From IMG/VR virus record IMGVR_UViG_3300046313_000683, positions 45,811-109,810 of that record: DNA of 64,000 nucleotides; one strand, given 5' to 3'. A program made the position numbers and the translations under genes. Below, one piece after another: positions 1 through 8,037 of this stretch. The notes beneath the pieces are model-generated. The model ran no database searches. It was given only the letters and a program-made list of their open reading frames with translations, and was not told the origin of the DNA. The DNA comes from a virus. Position 1 is the first letter of the stretch, and the number at the start of each line of letters is the position of its first letter.

Positions 1-185
1 TAGAACGTGTGAGTTCTGATCACGCCTTCAATGTGATCGATACGAGCTTTCAGTTGTTTAATATAGTCATCACGATCATTGCACTGCGTTTGCAAGTCAA
101 GTGCTAGTCGAGCTATGCGATCGTGCTGAGTTTGCAAGGCGGCAATGTCGCGCAGCGGTTTAGTGATCCAAGAAAAGATGGTCAT
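1..185 (-). CDS. Small coiled-coil phage protein (3' end at window edge)
   Basis: Reads from an ATG at 183-185 leftwards for 61 codons without a stop; the window edge falls inside the last visible codon, which begins TA and may be the stop. The peptide starts MTIFSWITKPLRD and is then rich in heptad-like L/I/A positions with many D, Q and R, so a short coiled coil is likely. No family recognised. It is the last gene before the first tRNA-like region, read in the same direction. Confidence 0.6.
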   Translation of the reverse strand, partial: MTIFSWITKPLRDIAALQTQHDRIARLALDLQTQCNDRDDYIKQLKARIDHIEGVIRTHTF

Positions 186-228
186 TTTGTTTGAGTTTTT
201 ATTATATTTATCGGGTGTGTACGTAAAA

Positions 229-250
229 CTGCCGGATCTTTGGTCGTGCA
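229..250. repeat. Solo IS605-type end hairpin
   Basis: Imperfect hairpin CTGCCGGA-TCTTTGG-TCGTGCAG. The block TCTTTRGTCGTGCAGTAGTTGAC is shared with the inner end of the IS605 element near 2.55 kb (inverse orientation), so this is probably a leftover or miniature copy of that end. No transposase lies beside it. Confidence 0.55.
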
Positions 251-477
251 GTAGTTGACGGTCATTTTGAGTATTTTAAAATGATCCGGTTACAAATCCG
301 GAGGCGCCTTATCGGAGCGTCTGCTCATTATCCCGCAGCATCACCACAGCTTGTTAAGCAGTGTAATAACGCCTATTGCTAACGGCAACTACTCGGACGC
401 CTGAGCAGCCTACGCCACCCTACCGTTGACATCAAACGGTCCTAAGGGGGATTCTATCGCGATGCAAAATCAGCTGT
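251..477 (-). other. Structured gap with tRNA-like fragments
   Basis: No protein gene seen. On the minus strand there are two anticodon-arm-like hairpins: one with a TTAACAA loop (about 345-365) and one TCCGG stem with an 8-nt ATTTGTAA loop (about 283-300). AGTAGTTG / CAACTACT arms bracket the stretch. I could not fold a complete canonical tRNA from it; it may hold degenerate tRNAs. Confidence 0.35.
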
Positions 478-563
478 GCTCACCAGGTTGGCTTCGAACC
501 AACAGTGCAATTAAGCGTCTGATTAACAGTCAGGTGAGTTTACCAATTCCTCTACTGGTGAGC
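478..563 (-). tRNA. tRNA-Asn (GTT)
   Basis: Acceptor GCTCACC/GGTGAGC, D arm with GG, anticodon loop CTGTTAA (GTT), T arm GTTGG-TTCGAAG-CCAAC. CCA is not encoded. Complementarity continues about 16 bp beyond the acceptor on both sides with a few mismatches (GATGCAA...TTGCATC), giving a stem of about 23 bp. Confidence 0.85.
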
Positions 564-745
564 GCAGCCATCTTGCATCATATTATTCCACTATCTATCA
601 CTATCACTTTGTACACAACGGGGTAGTTGTTAGCTGCTTGTTTTAACTGGGCAACAACTCCAGTTTGAGATCGTTGGGCAAGCCCATTGACTTCAGCCAT
701 ATTTTAAGGTTGCTGAACCTACCCCTTTTTGTAAGTATGCATAGA
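564..745 (-). other. tRNA-like hairpin region
   Basis: Holds a unit bracketed by GGGGTAG/CTACCCC arms (about 634-722) with further 6-bp internal stems (TTCAGC/GCTGAA, GTTGTT/AACAAC) but no recognisable T arm. No protein gene seen. Confidence 0.35.
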
Positions 746-818
746 TGCGCAGGCTGGATTTGCACCAGCGACCTCCGTGGTTATGAGCCAGGTGGGATAG
801 CTACTTCCCTACTGCGCG
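746..818 (-). tRNA. tRNA-Met or Ile2 (CAT)
   Basis: Acceptor CGCGCAG/CTGCGCA, D stem GGGA/TCCC, anticodon loop CTCATAA (CAT), T arm GCTGG-TGCAAAT-CCAGC. The T loop has G instead of T at position 55, and the D loop lacks the usual GG. Flanks extend the acceptor to 15 bp (TGCATAGA / TCTATGCA). A CAT anticodon cannot by sequence alone be split between Met and lysidine-modified Ile. Confidence 0.8.
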
Positions 819-844
819 TCTATGCACACACATACTATTGTGAT

Positions 845-918
845 TGGAGCAGGCACCCGGTAATGCTCCGGGGACTTAACTTTGGCAAAGTTATGAGTTT
901 CTTTTACACCATGCCTGC
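845..918 (-). tRNA. tRNA-Gly (GCC), CCA encoded
   Basis: Acceptor GCAGGCA/TGCCTGC, anticodon TAACT-TTGCCAA-AGTTA (GCC), T arm CCCGG-AGCATTA-CCGGG, discriminator T then CCA. The T loop is the non-canonical AGCATTA type (A54, T58) seen in several tRNAs of this window. Confidence 0.8.
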
Positions 919-1025
919 ATAAATCTTTCCAACTGTTAGCTTACAGACTCCCCGTTGGCGGTGTCCAGCCAGATTAAAAAAGTTCTGGAAGACTTGATCT
1001 CGATACTACTATATATGCGAGATGG

Positions 1026-1826
1026 TTAAAACAGATCCAAACCAGTGCCACAACTGTTGCAGAATTTTGATCCAACTTTGTTCACCTTACCACAGCTTGT
1101 GCATTTGGGCTTACTTTTCACCGTCACGGGAGTTGGAATAGGTTTGTTGTCGGCGGTCTCACCAAGTATTTTGAGCACAATTGTGTGCTTTTCTATCTCT
1201 GTTGGGAACCAAGACACTGTATCAAACTTCTGCTCGCTTTTGCCACCTGGTACAGTAATACCAACATCATTCACGGATTGTGCGGTTGCAGTGAGCATTG
1301 TCATATTCTGCGCAGATGCACCACCATCTAATGTTGCAACACAATTCGCAGATCCAGCAATGTTGATATTACTCATTCCGCGCACAATAGAACTTTGCGG
1401 TACTTGCGCATTACCGAATGTGATTGGGCAGCCGTATAAGTCAGTATTCCATTGGATACCATCTTGGCGTTGATACACCTTTTCAAACTGGTACTCGATC
1501 CGAATAATACCATCTTCTAACTTTATTCCGCGGTGATTCTCGATATCACTTGTGCGAGAAATGAATTTAAACTTATTTCCTTCGTTGAGATTTCCGTTCT
1601 TGATGCTGCGTTCGAGATCAATCTCCTGACCAGCAGCTAGAACAAGTCCACCTGGAACAACATTATCACCGTCAATATAGATGTTAAAAATTGCTCGGAC
1701 TGAGTTTAGATTTTTGATTAGTAGTGAATACTCACTACCAAAGGGTACGAAAATAGTATCTTTAAATTCGCGGAGAACTTTACCGTTTGCCTTAGCAGCA
1801 ACTACACACTTGTTGTTATACATCAT
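1026..1826 (-). CDS. Unknown protein with C-terminal zinc ribbon
   Basis: About 266 aa from the ATG at 1826, chosen because a weak GGAAA lies 8 nt upstream; longer in-frame starts exist up to 1907. The C-terminal 25 residues hold two CxxC pairs (CTSCG and CNSCG) typical of a treble-clef or zinc-ribbon domain of the DZR kind. The middle is beta-rich with a stretch of small residues. It lies alone between tRNAs and shows no catalytic motif I recognise. Function unknown; the ribbon may bind nucleic acid or protein. Confidence 0.7.
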   Translation of the reverse strand: MMYNNKCVVAAKANGKVLREFKDTIFVPFGSEYSLLIKNLNSVRAIFNIYIDGDNVVPGGLVLAAGQEIDLERSIKNGNLNEGNKFKFISRTSDIENHRGIKLEDGIIRIEYQFEKVYQRQDGIQWNTDLYGCPITFGNAQVPQSSIVRGMSNINIAGSANCVATLDGGASAQNMTMLTATAQSVNDVGITVPGGKSEQKFDTVSWFPTEIEKHTIVLKILGETADNKPIPTPVTVKSKPKCTSCGKVNKVGSKFCNSCGTGLDLF

Positions 1827-1920
1827 TTTATTTCCATTGTACTGGTCACTGCCTAAGACCATTAATTTTAAAGACAGTTTGCATATGAACCACAGGATGT
1901 GGCCCACATAATTCTATATA

Positions 1921-2034
1921 TGGTGGGGAGGGGTGGCCACGATCCACCGACATGCGCATATCTACTAACAGAGCCATAAAGCCGGCCTGTCTCTGCATTC
2001 GATTACGTTGCTCTGCCAACTGAGCTACCTCCCC
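1921..2034 (-). tRNA. tRNA-like RNA, 114 nt, with enlarged anticodon region
   Basis: Acceptor GGGGAGG/CCTCCCC with discriminator A and CCA, a perfect D arm (GCTC-AGTTGGCA-GAGC) and a T arm GGTGG-ATCGTGG-CCACC whose loop has A54 and T58. Between D and T arms there are about 60 nt instead of about 23, containing the hairpin ACAGGCC...GGCTCTGT. I could not assign the anticodon; an insert of roughly 37 nt in the anticodon region is the simplest reading. Confidence 0.6.
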
Positions 2035-2120
2035 ATATTTGAGTGTATTACCCAGCTAAGCTTTGTGGGCCGTTTTCCGGAATACTGTTTGTGCGATAGC
2101 AATACACTCAAATATGGACA

Positions 2121-2199
2121 ATATAAAAGTTAGCTCGACCAATGCGCTATACTGGGATTACGCAGTGTTCTACCTCCAAATGGGAACTAACTTTTATAT
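2121..2199. repeat. Inverted-repeat tRNA-like hairpin
   Basis: Arms ATATAAAAGTTAG / CTAACTTTTATAT (13 bp perfect). Inside on the minus strand is a D-arm-like stem GTTC/GAAC and an ACTG/CAGT stem with an 8-nt loop, but no clear T arm. Confidence 0.6.
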
Positions 2200-2203
2200 G
2201 GAA

Positions 2204-2318
2204 AGTTGGATGGGGCTCGAACCCACACTTTGCCAGCGGTTTACGAGGAAAGGTTTTGGCGTCCTTCTCGAAGATAAATTCCTCTAACCGCTTATGTTTA
2301 CCAATTACATCACCAACT
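2204..2318 (-). tRNA. tRNA with inserted anticodon-loop sequence (possibly Tyr, GTA)
   Basis: Acceptor AGTTGG/CCAACT, D stem ATGT/ACAT with GG in the loop, T arm GTGGG-TTCGAGC-CCCAT. The anticodon stem AGCGG/CCGCT closes a 48-nt loop instead of 7 nt. If about 41 nt (AGAGGAA...TTTCCTC, itself closed by GAGGAA/TTCCTC) were removed the loop would read TTGTAAA, anticodon GTA. The splice points are an inference. Confidence 0.55.
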
Positions 2319-2320
2319 AA

Positions 2321-2454
2321 TCATATAAAAATGTACTACAATCATCGTCCTTTGGCATCGGTGCAACCCGAGTGCATCCATCAGATAGATAACGAGCAGA
2401 TCCTTCCAACCACTGTCTGCCACCCTTTGGGTAGGACAGTACATTTTTATATGA
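2321..2454. repeat. Inverted-repeat hairpin
   Basis: Arms TCATATAAAAATGTAC / GTACATTTTTATATGA, 16 bp perfect, enclosing about 100 nt. No canonical tRNA found inside. Confidence 0.6.
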
Positions 2455-2548
2455 TGACAATAGGTAGTGGGAATTTCTGCCGTCCCAACACTATCCAAAC
2501 TCTATGAGTTCGCCTGGCTGCTTCCGCTTTTGTTCGAACCACTGTCAA

Positions 2549-3823
2549 CTACTGCACGACTAAAGATCGTGCAGCTTGCCCACTCCCATAACCAACTGAC
2601 AAGCATATGCCAGATCTCTCGATTTTACTAGTCATTTTCTGTAGGGCCAATGGAATTTTTAATTCCAAATCGCCTGTTGCTTGCGACTCTATTACCTCTT
2701 CGTAGCAGTCAATCTGACCAACACGAAGTATATTCTTTGCTGCATTTAGATCCCGATCGTGAAAGACTCCACAGTTAGGACAAGTCCATTCTCGGGTTCC
2801 AAGATCGAGCTTTTCAAGTTTGTAATTGCATGAACTACAAGTCTTACTGCTCGGATACCATCTACTAATTCGATGATATGTCCTACCTGCCTGATTTGAT
2901 TTGTATGAAATCATTCCAGTCAGTGTGGCCCATGCTGCCTCGTGAATTGCTCTACTCAACTTCCTGTTTTGTAGCATATTCTTACTCGACAAATCTTCAA
3001 CGTAGATGGAATCATAATTATCGACTAAGTAGTTTGATACTAGATGATAATATTCATTTCGTTGTCTTGTGATCTTTGAGTACAATCTTGCTACTTGGAG
3101 TCGAATTGATTCATGATTTTCACTGCCTTTATCAGTTCTTGCAAACTGCTTTTGTTTTGCCTTCAACAATTGTTTTGTTTTCACAATGTTTAGCAAATCA
3201 TTCGGTCTTTTGAATTTTATCCCATCTGAAGTGATGAGTAAATCTTTTAGACCCACATCGCAACCAACTTCTCTACCAGTCGTTGGCTTTAATGCTACTT
3301 CTGTTTCAACTAAAATCGATGCGTAATATCTTCCATCCGTATTCTTTGATATGGTTGTTGATTTGATTGTCGAATCACCTGGAATTTCTCTATGGATGAC
3401 TGCTTCTACTGCTTTTAGTTTTGGTATTTGTAAAGAACCATTTTCATTGATACGAACCCCACGAGTTCTATACGACTGCCGAGAATTCTTGGTTTTGAAC
3501 TTAGGAGCCGCTATCTTCGGACCCTTTCTCTTACCAGTAGTTGATTTGAAGAAATTGTCATATGCCAACGATAGGTCTTCTGCTGCCATCTGCAATGCAA
3601 TAGAATCTACTTCCCGTAACCAGTCCTTCTCATCCTTCAGTTTAGTAATGTCTCTATTGATGTCATAGTTGCTCAGGTGCTTTTCTTTGTTCTTGAAATT
3701 TGTTTGTTGCACATTTAGGTAATGGTTGAATATTACCCGTTTACAGCCAAAGGTTTTACTCAGAAGGATTTGTTGGTCTTCTGTTGGGTAAATCCTATAT
3801 TTGTAAGCGAGCAGCTGTTTCAT
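2549..3823 (-). CDS. tnpB: IS605-family TnpB, RNA-guided nuclease
   Basis: About 424 aa from ATG 3823 (MKQLLAYKYR, the usual TnpB opening); upstream in-frame codons are not homologous. Contains the N-terminal helix-turn-helix, RuvC-like Asp in GCDVGLKDLL, Glu in YVEDLSSKNM, a CxxC...CPNCG zinc finger and the final Asp in FHDRDLNAAKN, so the DED active site is intact. TnpB of IS200/IS605 elements is an omega-RNA-guided DNA nuclease that helps retain the element at its donor site. It is divergent from tnpA 70 bp away. The coding end overlaps the element-end hairpin at 2552-2574, as expected for omega-RNA. The tail after the finger is longer than average. Confidence 0.92.
   Translation of the reverse strand: MKQLLAYKYRIYPTEDQQILLSKTFGCKRVIFNHYLNVQQTNFKNKEKHLSNYDINRDITKLKDEKDWLREVDSIALQMAAEDLSLAYDNFFKSTTGKRKGPKIAAPKFKTKNSRQSYRTRGVRINENGSLQIPKLKAVEAVIHREIPGDSTIKSTTISKNTDGRYYASILVETEVALKPTTGREVGCDVGLKDLLITSDGIKFKRPNDLLNIVKTKQLLKAKQKQFARTDKGSENHESIRLQVARLYSKITRQRNEYYHLVSNYLVDNYDSIYVEDLSSKNMLQNRKLSRAIHEAAWATLTGMISYKSNQAGRTYHRISRWYPSSKTCSSCNYKLEKLDLGTREWTCPNCGVFHDRDLNAAKNILRVGQIDCYEEVIESQATGDLELKIPLALQKMTSKIERSGICLSVGYGSGQAARSLVVQ
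2552..2574. repeat. IS605-type end hairpin (tnpB side)
   Basis: Perfect hairpin CTGCACGA-CTAAAGA-TCGTGCAG inside the last codons of tnpB. Its loop CTAAAGA is shared with the hairpins at 4288-4310 and 22806-22828. In this family such subterminal hairpins are bound by TnpA, and this end would also form the 3' part of the TnpB guide RNA. Confidence 0.75.
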
Positions 3824-3892
3824 ACTATTATTTATGCAGTTGATTTGATTGACATAAATATATTTATACAAAATTGAAAATATACCATCAAA

Positions 3893-4273
3893 ATGGGGAG
3901 AAAAGCTACACTCAAAAGCCATATTGTGTTCTGCGTCAAGTATAGAAAGAAACTTCTGTCTAAGCCACAACTAATACAGACCATCAAAGATACAATACTA
4001 ACAAATCAAACAGCCGATTTCAAAATACAAGTAATGGAAGTGGACAAAGATCATATCCATTTACTGGTTGATTACTCGCCAAATGTGTCAGTTTCACAAA
4101 TTGTCAGATTATTGAAACAAACGACTACTGCAAAAGTTTGGTTCTTACACAGCTCCGAACTGAGAAAACATTTTTGGAAGAATTGTATATTTTAGTCATC
4201 TGGTTATTTTGTTTGTTCTACTGGGGATGCCTCGACCGAAACAATAGCTAAATATATAGCTGAACAAGGATAA
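3893..4273 (+). pseudogene. tnpA: IS200/IS605 TnpA (Y1 transposase) interrupted by an amber codon
   Basis: ATG at 3893 gives the typical TnpA sequence with the metal-binding HIHLLV motif. An in-frame TAG at 4193-4195 follows FWKNCIF; the same frame then continues with SSGYFVCSTG and the TIAKYI segment that carries the catalytic Tyr, ending at TAA 4271-4273. At the stop position relatives usually have an aromatic residue, so a single TGG to TAG change is the simplest explanation. The truncated product lacks the catalytic tyrosine and should be inactive unless the amber is read through. Confidence 0.85.
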
Positions 4274-4287
4274 TTGCTCGCTTACAT

Positions 4288-4310
4288 CTGCGGGACTAAA
4301 GATCCCACAG
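4288..4310. repeat. IS605-type end hairpin (tnpA side)
   Basis: Hairpin CTGCGGGA-CTAAAGA-TCCCACAG, one mismatch, 15 bp after the tnpA reading frame. Shares its loop with the opposite end at 2552-2574. Together they bound an element of about 1.76 kb. Confidence 0.7.
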
Positions 4311-5617
4311 TTTTACGCTCGGACTATAAATCAAGATCGCCCCGAACTTAATCAAGTTACAAACTCTCGACCCACTATCACCATATAAAAACACTATCAA
4401 TACTGCTTGCGCTGCTGGCACAACACAAGGTTCGCCCCTGCCAGGGAACCGAATAGATGCCCTGCGGTGTATGCAGGGTCTACCCGTCAATAGTATTTTT
4501 ATATGGTGACTGTTTAGTCTGATAACAGTCAAGAGTTGTGGTAGTCCGGCGTACCTTCGATCAAGGCCATTTAAACCTATCAGCAGGGCCTTCACGTTGC
4601 CCGTTATTACAAACACATTCACACCCCTCGACTGCATTGCTACAGTCCCGTACAGCCTTGCGGAGATCCGTACGCCATTGGAGACAGCCCGGAATGTGTT
4701 TTATATGGTCCCAAAGGGGTGGATTCGAACCACCGACCTCTCGTTTAGAGAACGAGCGTTCTACACAGAGAGACTTGCCACATCAGATTCGTCAGCCGCG
4801 TGCTGATTACTAACCAATGCTACTCCACAATCTGCGGGAAGATAACCGTAGTGGGCGTTCCTTACCACTGATTACCAACCATCCACTGAACTACCTCGGG
4901 AAAATTTGTGACTGGCTTCCATCACCAGTCGTGTCACTTGTAATTGGGTTTTATACAACTTTTGCAAGTTGGTGCTCGGGCGTGCTTCACCTTAAACCGA
5001 GAATGGATTATTTGGCGACCCTTTGCAGAGTGAACTGCTATGGGAAACGAGAGCGTTACTAGTGTTCCTTATCGTATGGCCGGTTAGGCCTATTGTCAGG
5101 AGTTTTTAAGCGTTTAGGATTCCACATTACCACCGACCAAGGCGGTCTGTTTGGTCACCAACTACTTCACCTAGCAGAGTCACTGAGAGCTCGCTTACCA
5201 TCCCTAATGGGAGGGTCATAAATCATATCATATTAGCGTCCGGGGCTTGATTCCCAGTCAGCACACCCTAGCAGTGCCCTCCGTCGAGATGTGCGTCCAC
5301 AGTGCTCGCCTACTTACCTCTGAATGCATTCTCAGCACAATCTGGTGGTTTTGCAGTCCGAAGCGAGGTAATTAATCTCTTGGACATCGAGGCTGTATTA
5401 ACTGGTGTGTGAACGCCCCCACTATTGTGATGCTTGTTTCTGTATTGCATCTACGCTGTCCTTCCAGCGTGCCGCTAATATGATATGACTATCTTTAAAA
5501 AATTGGAGGGTAAGTTTTACACCATGTGCCTCCATTGGGTGATTCGACTAACGAATAGTGATTTGAAGCCTGTATGTTGACATTGTAGCCATACAGTGCT
5601 GTGTCCTACTTCAAATT
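4311..5617 (-). other. Protein-free region of tRNA-like hairpins
   Basis: No convincing protein gene. Contains arms TCACCATATAAAAA / TTTTTATATGGTGA (4378-4391, 4496-4509); a canonical T arm GGTGG-TTCGAAT-CCACC with an adjoining CTCG...CGAG anticodon-like arm around 4719-4765 whose 5' half does not pair as an acceptor; a D-arm-like GTTCAGTGGATGG near 4880-4905; and a 15-bp inverted repeat (5223-5237, 5474-5488) enclosing 236 nt. These look like broken, interrupted or highly derived tRNAs. Confidence 0.4.
5223..5488. repeat. Large 15-bp inverted repeat around 236 nt
   Basis: Arms TCATATCATATTAGC / GCTAATATGATATGA are perfect complements. On the minus strand the inside shows ACGCT-GGAAGGAC-AGCGT and GATGC...GCATC hairpins near the 5' arm. 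Size and layout resemble a structured RNA larger than a tRNA; not identified. Confidence 0.6.
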
Positions 5618-5697
5618 TGGTGGAGCACCTCGGATTTGAACCGAGCTGAATATCTACAGTGCAAGTGTAGTGGCCACCCCAAGCAGCCCCGTGCCCC
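5618..5697 (-). tRNA. tRNA-Ala (TGC), CCA encoded
   Basis: Acceptor GGGGCAC/GTGCTCC, D stem GGC/GCC with G-rich loop, anticodon CTACA-CTTGCAC-TGTAG (TGC), T arm CTCGG-TTCAAAT-CCGAG, discriminator A and CCA. AAATTTGG/CCAAATTT extends the acceptor. Confidence 0.88.
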
Positions 5698-5769
5698 AAA
5701 TTTGTGCTAGTTAAATTTGTATAGACGCCCAACTAGAAATGCGCCATTGTTTTGGTTTAATGTTATTTA

Positions 5770-6558
5770 TTACTTTGGCCCTAAAAACTTCTCCAGCTTT
5801 AGTACTTCGTTTTTGCGGCCGAGTTGAATCACCCAACCTATTGCAACTTCATTAGTGGTCAGAGCAATGAACTTTTTAGTTGTGACTCTGTATCCGATTC
5901 CTAATTGATCACAGCTTCCACAAAATAGATCAATAATGTCCTTCGATCTGTTGACGAATGCGTATTTAACCGATTGGTATACTTTATCGCCTTTTTTGTC
6001 CGTGTGAATATATCTACACCCATCAGTATGATACAACCCCCTTACAAAATATTGGGGATACTTTGTAACAATCTGTTGTTGCCAATGGTCGAGGTTGATC
6101 CGTCTTGTGTGTTTTCGTCCTGGACCAACCTGAGGGAACATTGCTGCGATATGTTTTCCGTATGCGTACACTTCAACACAATTATCGCTACCAGTTTTAC
6201 AGCATGCTGCGTTTACAAACCCCAATTGCACTAGTGCTCGCGTAAGTGCGTTTATAACGCCTGGGTACCTCACGTCACATGAAAATCTAATTTTCCAGGT
6301 ATAGCGCTCTTTGTTGATATACCCATCACCAAGATATGCTCCAAGTAAATATGCGTAGTACTCACCAACTGCTTGCAACAATTTAGGTGAAAAGTCAACT
6401 TCGGTTGCTAATTCTGACACTCGAGCTTGTTTGCGACACCAATAATCGACCTGTTTCCACTCCAAACCCAGTTGGTTCGAAATATCCATTCTAGACATCC
6501 CTTGAGTGAACATATCGATAATTTGTTGCTTTGTAGCTGTTGATATTCTATTCTGCAT
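5770..6558 (-). CDS. LAGLIDADG homing endonuclease with N-terminal HTH
   Basis: 262 aa, ATG at 6558. Two LAGLIDADG-type helices are visible: LLGAYLGDGYI near residue 72 and FVRGLYHTDGCRY near 170, each with the catalytic acidic residue after GD/TD. The first 45 residues look like a resolvase or sigma-type helix-turn-helix (QQIIDMFTQGMSRMDISNQLG), a common DNA-reading add-on. It is free-standing between tRNA-Ala and tRNA-Leu genes on the same strand, not inside a protein frame, so it is probably an intergenic homing endonuclease targeting the tRNA region. Confidence 0.85.
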   Translation of the reverse strand: MQNRISTATKQQIIDMFTQGMSRMDISNQLGLEWKQVDYWCRKQARVSELATEVDFSPKLLQAVGEYYAYLLGAYLGDGYINKERYTWKIRFSCDVRYPGVINALTRALVQLGFVNAACCKTGSDNCVEVYAYGKHIAAMFPQVGPGRKHTRRINLDHWQQQIVTKYPQYFVRGLYHTDGCRYIHTDKKGDKVYQSVKYAFVNRSKDIIDLFCGSCDQLGIGYRVTTKKFIALTTNEVAIGWVIQLGRKNEVLKLEKFLGPK

Positions 6559-6595
6559 AACTAAGATGTGATTACCTGTCTTATTTTAAGATTAA

Positions 6596-6678
6596 TGGTG
6601 GGCCGCCCCGGACTCGAACCGGGAAAAACCTCGGTTCTAAGCCGAGTAGCTGTGCCAATTTGCATATGTCAGCGGCCC
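6596..6678 (-). tRNA. tRNA-Leu (TAG), CCA encoded
   Basis: Acceptor GGGCCGC/GCGGCCC, anticodon CTCGG-CTTAGAA-CCGAG (TAG), T arm CCCGG-TTCGAGT-CCGGG, discriminator A and CCA. The D region is 3-4 nt longer than usual and the variable loop is short for Leu. Confidence 0.85.
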
Positions 6679-6743
6679 AAAGTATCGGGTATTGGTGGTA
6701 GAACCAGTTACACACTGTCGTAACTGCACCACTTGCCCAATTT
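6679..6743 (-). other. tRNA 3'-end fragment
   Basis: Minus strand ends GGTTCTACC-A-CCA with a GTTAC/GTAAC stem before it; resembles the 3' end of the Ser acceptor at 41.16 kb without the rest of a tRNA. Probably a remnant. Confidence 0.35.
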
Positions 6744-6914
6744 TTACTGGAAGAGTCGCCAAAACGACTCTTCGTCCATATCTAACTCCTGCACCACTGT
6801 CCCACGCTTCGCTTCTGCAAACGGATCCAGAGGGTTAAAGGTATCACACTCGAATGGCATTACATCCGTAGGTGGGAAGCCATCGTCTTCATCACCAGAC
6901 GTAATATTTACCAT
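6744..6914 (-). CDS. Small acidic hypothetical protein
   Basis: 56 aa from ATG 6914 to TAA 6744-6746 (starts MVNITSGDEDDGFPP, ends EESFWRLFQ). Strongly acidic, no cysteine pair, no membrane helix. Codon use is ordinary and no overlapping minus-strand gene competes. It sits between tRNA-Leu and tRNA-Gly genes in the same direction. Function unknown. Confidence 0.55.
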   Translation of the reverse strand: MVNITSGDEDDGFPPTDVMPFECDTFNPLDPFAEAKRGTVVQELDMDEESFWRLFQ

Positions 6915-7111
6915 CACTGCACAAAGTACTGATGATAATATTTACTCTATTACACTTGTACTTTGTGCTCAAATTCTGATTGCTCTACTTTCAGACTTTT
7001 ACTGCAGTTTTTCTCAACCTTGCGGGCTGACGCGGTGGATCACCGCAAAGATCGCCGAGCAACCATGGCGCATCTACTGTTTACTTTTCGGTTAGCTACT
7101 CCGACTAATTC

Positions 7112-7186
7112 TGGAGCATTCGCCCGGTATCGCGCCGGGAACTCTTCGGTGGAAGCGAAGAATGTATCTATTAACACCTCGAATGC
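7112..7186 (-). tRNA. tRNA-Gly (TCC), CCA encoded
   Basis: Acceptor GCATTCG/CGAATGC, anticodon CTTCG-CTTCCAC-CGAAG (TCC), T arm CCCGG-CGCGATA-CCGGG, discriminator T and CCA. T loop CGCGATA is non-canonical at 54-55. Confidence 0.75.
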
Positions 7187-7246
7187 TAAATGCGTTACTT
7201 GAGATTATTTTTTAATTCACTCATCACTGCCAGTGGCACACCATAT

Positions 7247-7756
7247 TTAATCAACACTACTACCTTGTTGTTCTAGTTTTTTAATCAAATCGAGAGGAAG
7301 GTCGTGGTTAATCATAATAACAACTTTGTTTTCTCCGTATGCAACAGTTCTAGCATGCATCTGCCGACTACGTGCAAATCGTTCAGCTATCATTAGATAA
7401 AGCGAAGCTCGCTTATCAACGTTGTCTTTGGCTGCAAGACACAAAAAGTCGAAGTTAAAATCAGTCAATTTCTCATTGAATCCATTAACAACAGCACCAA
7501 TAATTTTAGATGCACTTTGCCCAAATTCGTTTCGGAACACCTCAACAGGTTCACCATCTTTATCAGTAGCAAATGCTAGATTACAACCATTGTACCCACT
7601 GTACACTAGGGACGATATCGTTAGTGTTATTATTACACCATCAATGACACCAGTGCCAGTAATAGTAGCTGGGGTAGATTGTTCCCATGTGATAGGAACT
7701 CGGGTCGTTAGCGCCTCCACGATGTGGACACTGCATAAAATGTCAGACAACTTCAT
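7247..7756 (-). CDS. Hypothetical phage protein with possible capsid-targeting N-terminus
   Basis: 169 aa, ATG 7756, starting MKLSDILCSVHIVEA. Mixed alpha/beta, no catalytic motif recognised. The first 15 residues match the M-K-L-x-x-hydrophobic pattern ending in IVE-A that recurs in other proteins here (see findings) and that resembles T4 internal head proteins cleaved by the prohead protease. By that analogy it could be packaged in the head; otherwise unknown. It lies between tRNA genes on the same strand. Confidence 0.6.
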   Translation of the reverse strand: MKLSDILCSVHIVEALTTRVPITWEQSTPATITGTGVIDGVIITLTISSLVYSGYNGCNLAFATDKDGEPVEVFRNEFGQSASKIIGAVVNGFNEKLTDFNFDFLCLAAKDNVDKRASLYLMIAERFARSRQMHARTVAYGENKVVIMINHDLPLDLIKKLEQQGSSVD

Positions 7757-7960
7757 TCGCTTATCCTCTACGTATACTGTTGGATATTTTTACAAGAGCA
7801 AATCATTGTAATGGCTCCCCAACAGTTTCGCTGAAATTGCATCAGCTCATCAGTACGTTTAAATATGGCTTACGGGGTTTTACCGTACTTGAAACTTGTT
7901 CCACCACTCTAGTCAAAGAGATTTATGTGGCGCTCCCGTGCATTCTCATTACACTATACC

Positions 7961-8034
7961 ATATTGAAACACACTGTTACACTTGTGCACCAAATAACGA
8001 CCCTCATACGAGAATCGCCAGTGTGTTTCAATAT
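7961..8034. repeat. 16-bp inverted-repeat hairpin
   Basis: Arms ATATTGAAACACACTG / CAGTGTGTTTCAATAT, perfect, around a 42-nt loop with no canonical tRNA fold. Directly abuts the tRNA-like unit at 8038. Confidence 0.65.
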
Positions 8035-8037
8035 AGC

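Noticed and set aside
1045-1473. Plus-strand ORF of 142 aa
   Set aside because: Antisense shadow of the minus-strand zinc-ribbon gene; no start signal and no family.
4719-4765. Amber suppressor tRNA (CTA anticodon)
   Set aside because: TCTCTAA loop in CTCGT/ACGAG gives TCT in the standard register and the 5' half does not pair as an acceptor, so no CTA tRNA is supported.
5238-5473. Candidate tmRNA inside the large inverted repeat
   Set aside because: No GGGGCTG-type start, no tag ORF ending ALAA and no Ala-type tRNA-like domain; size alone is not enough.
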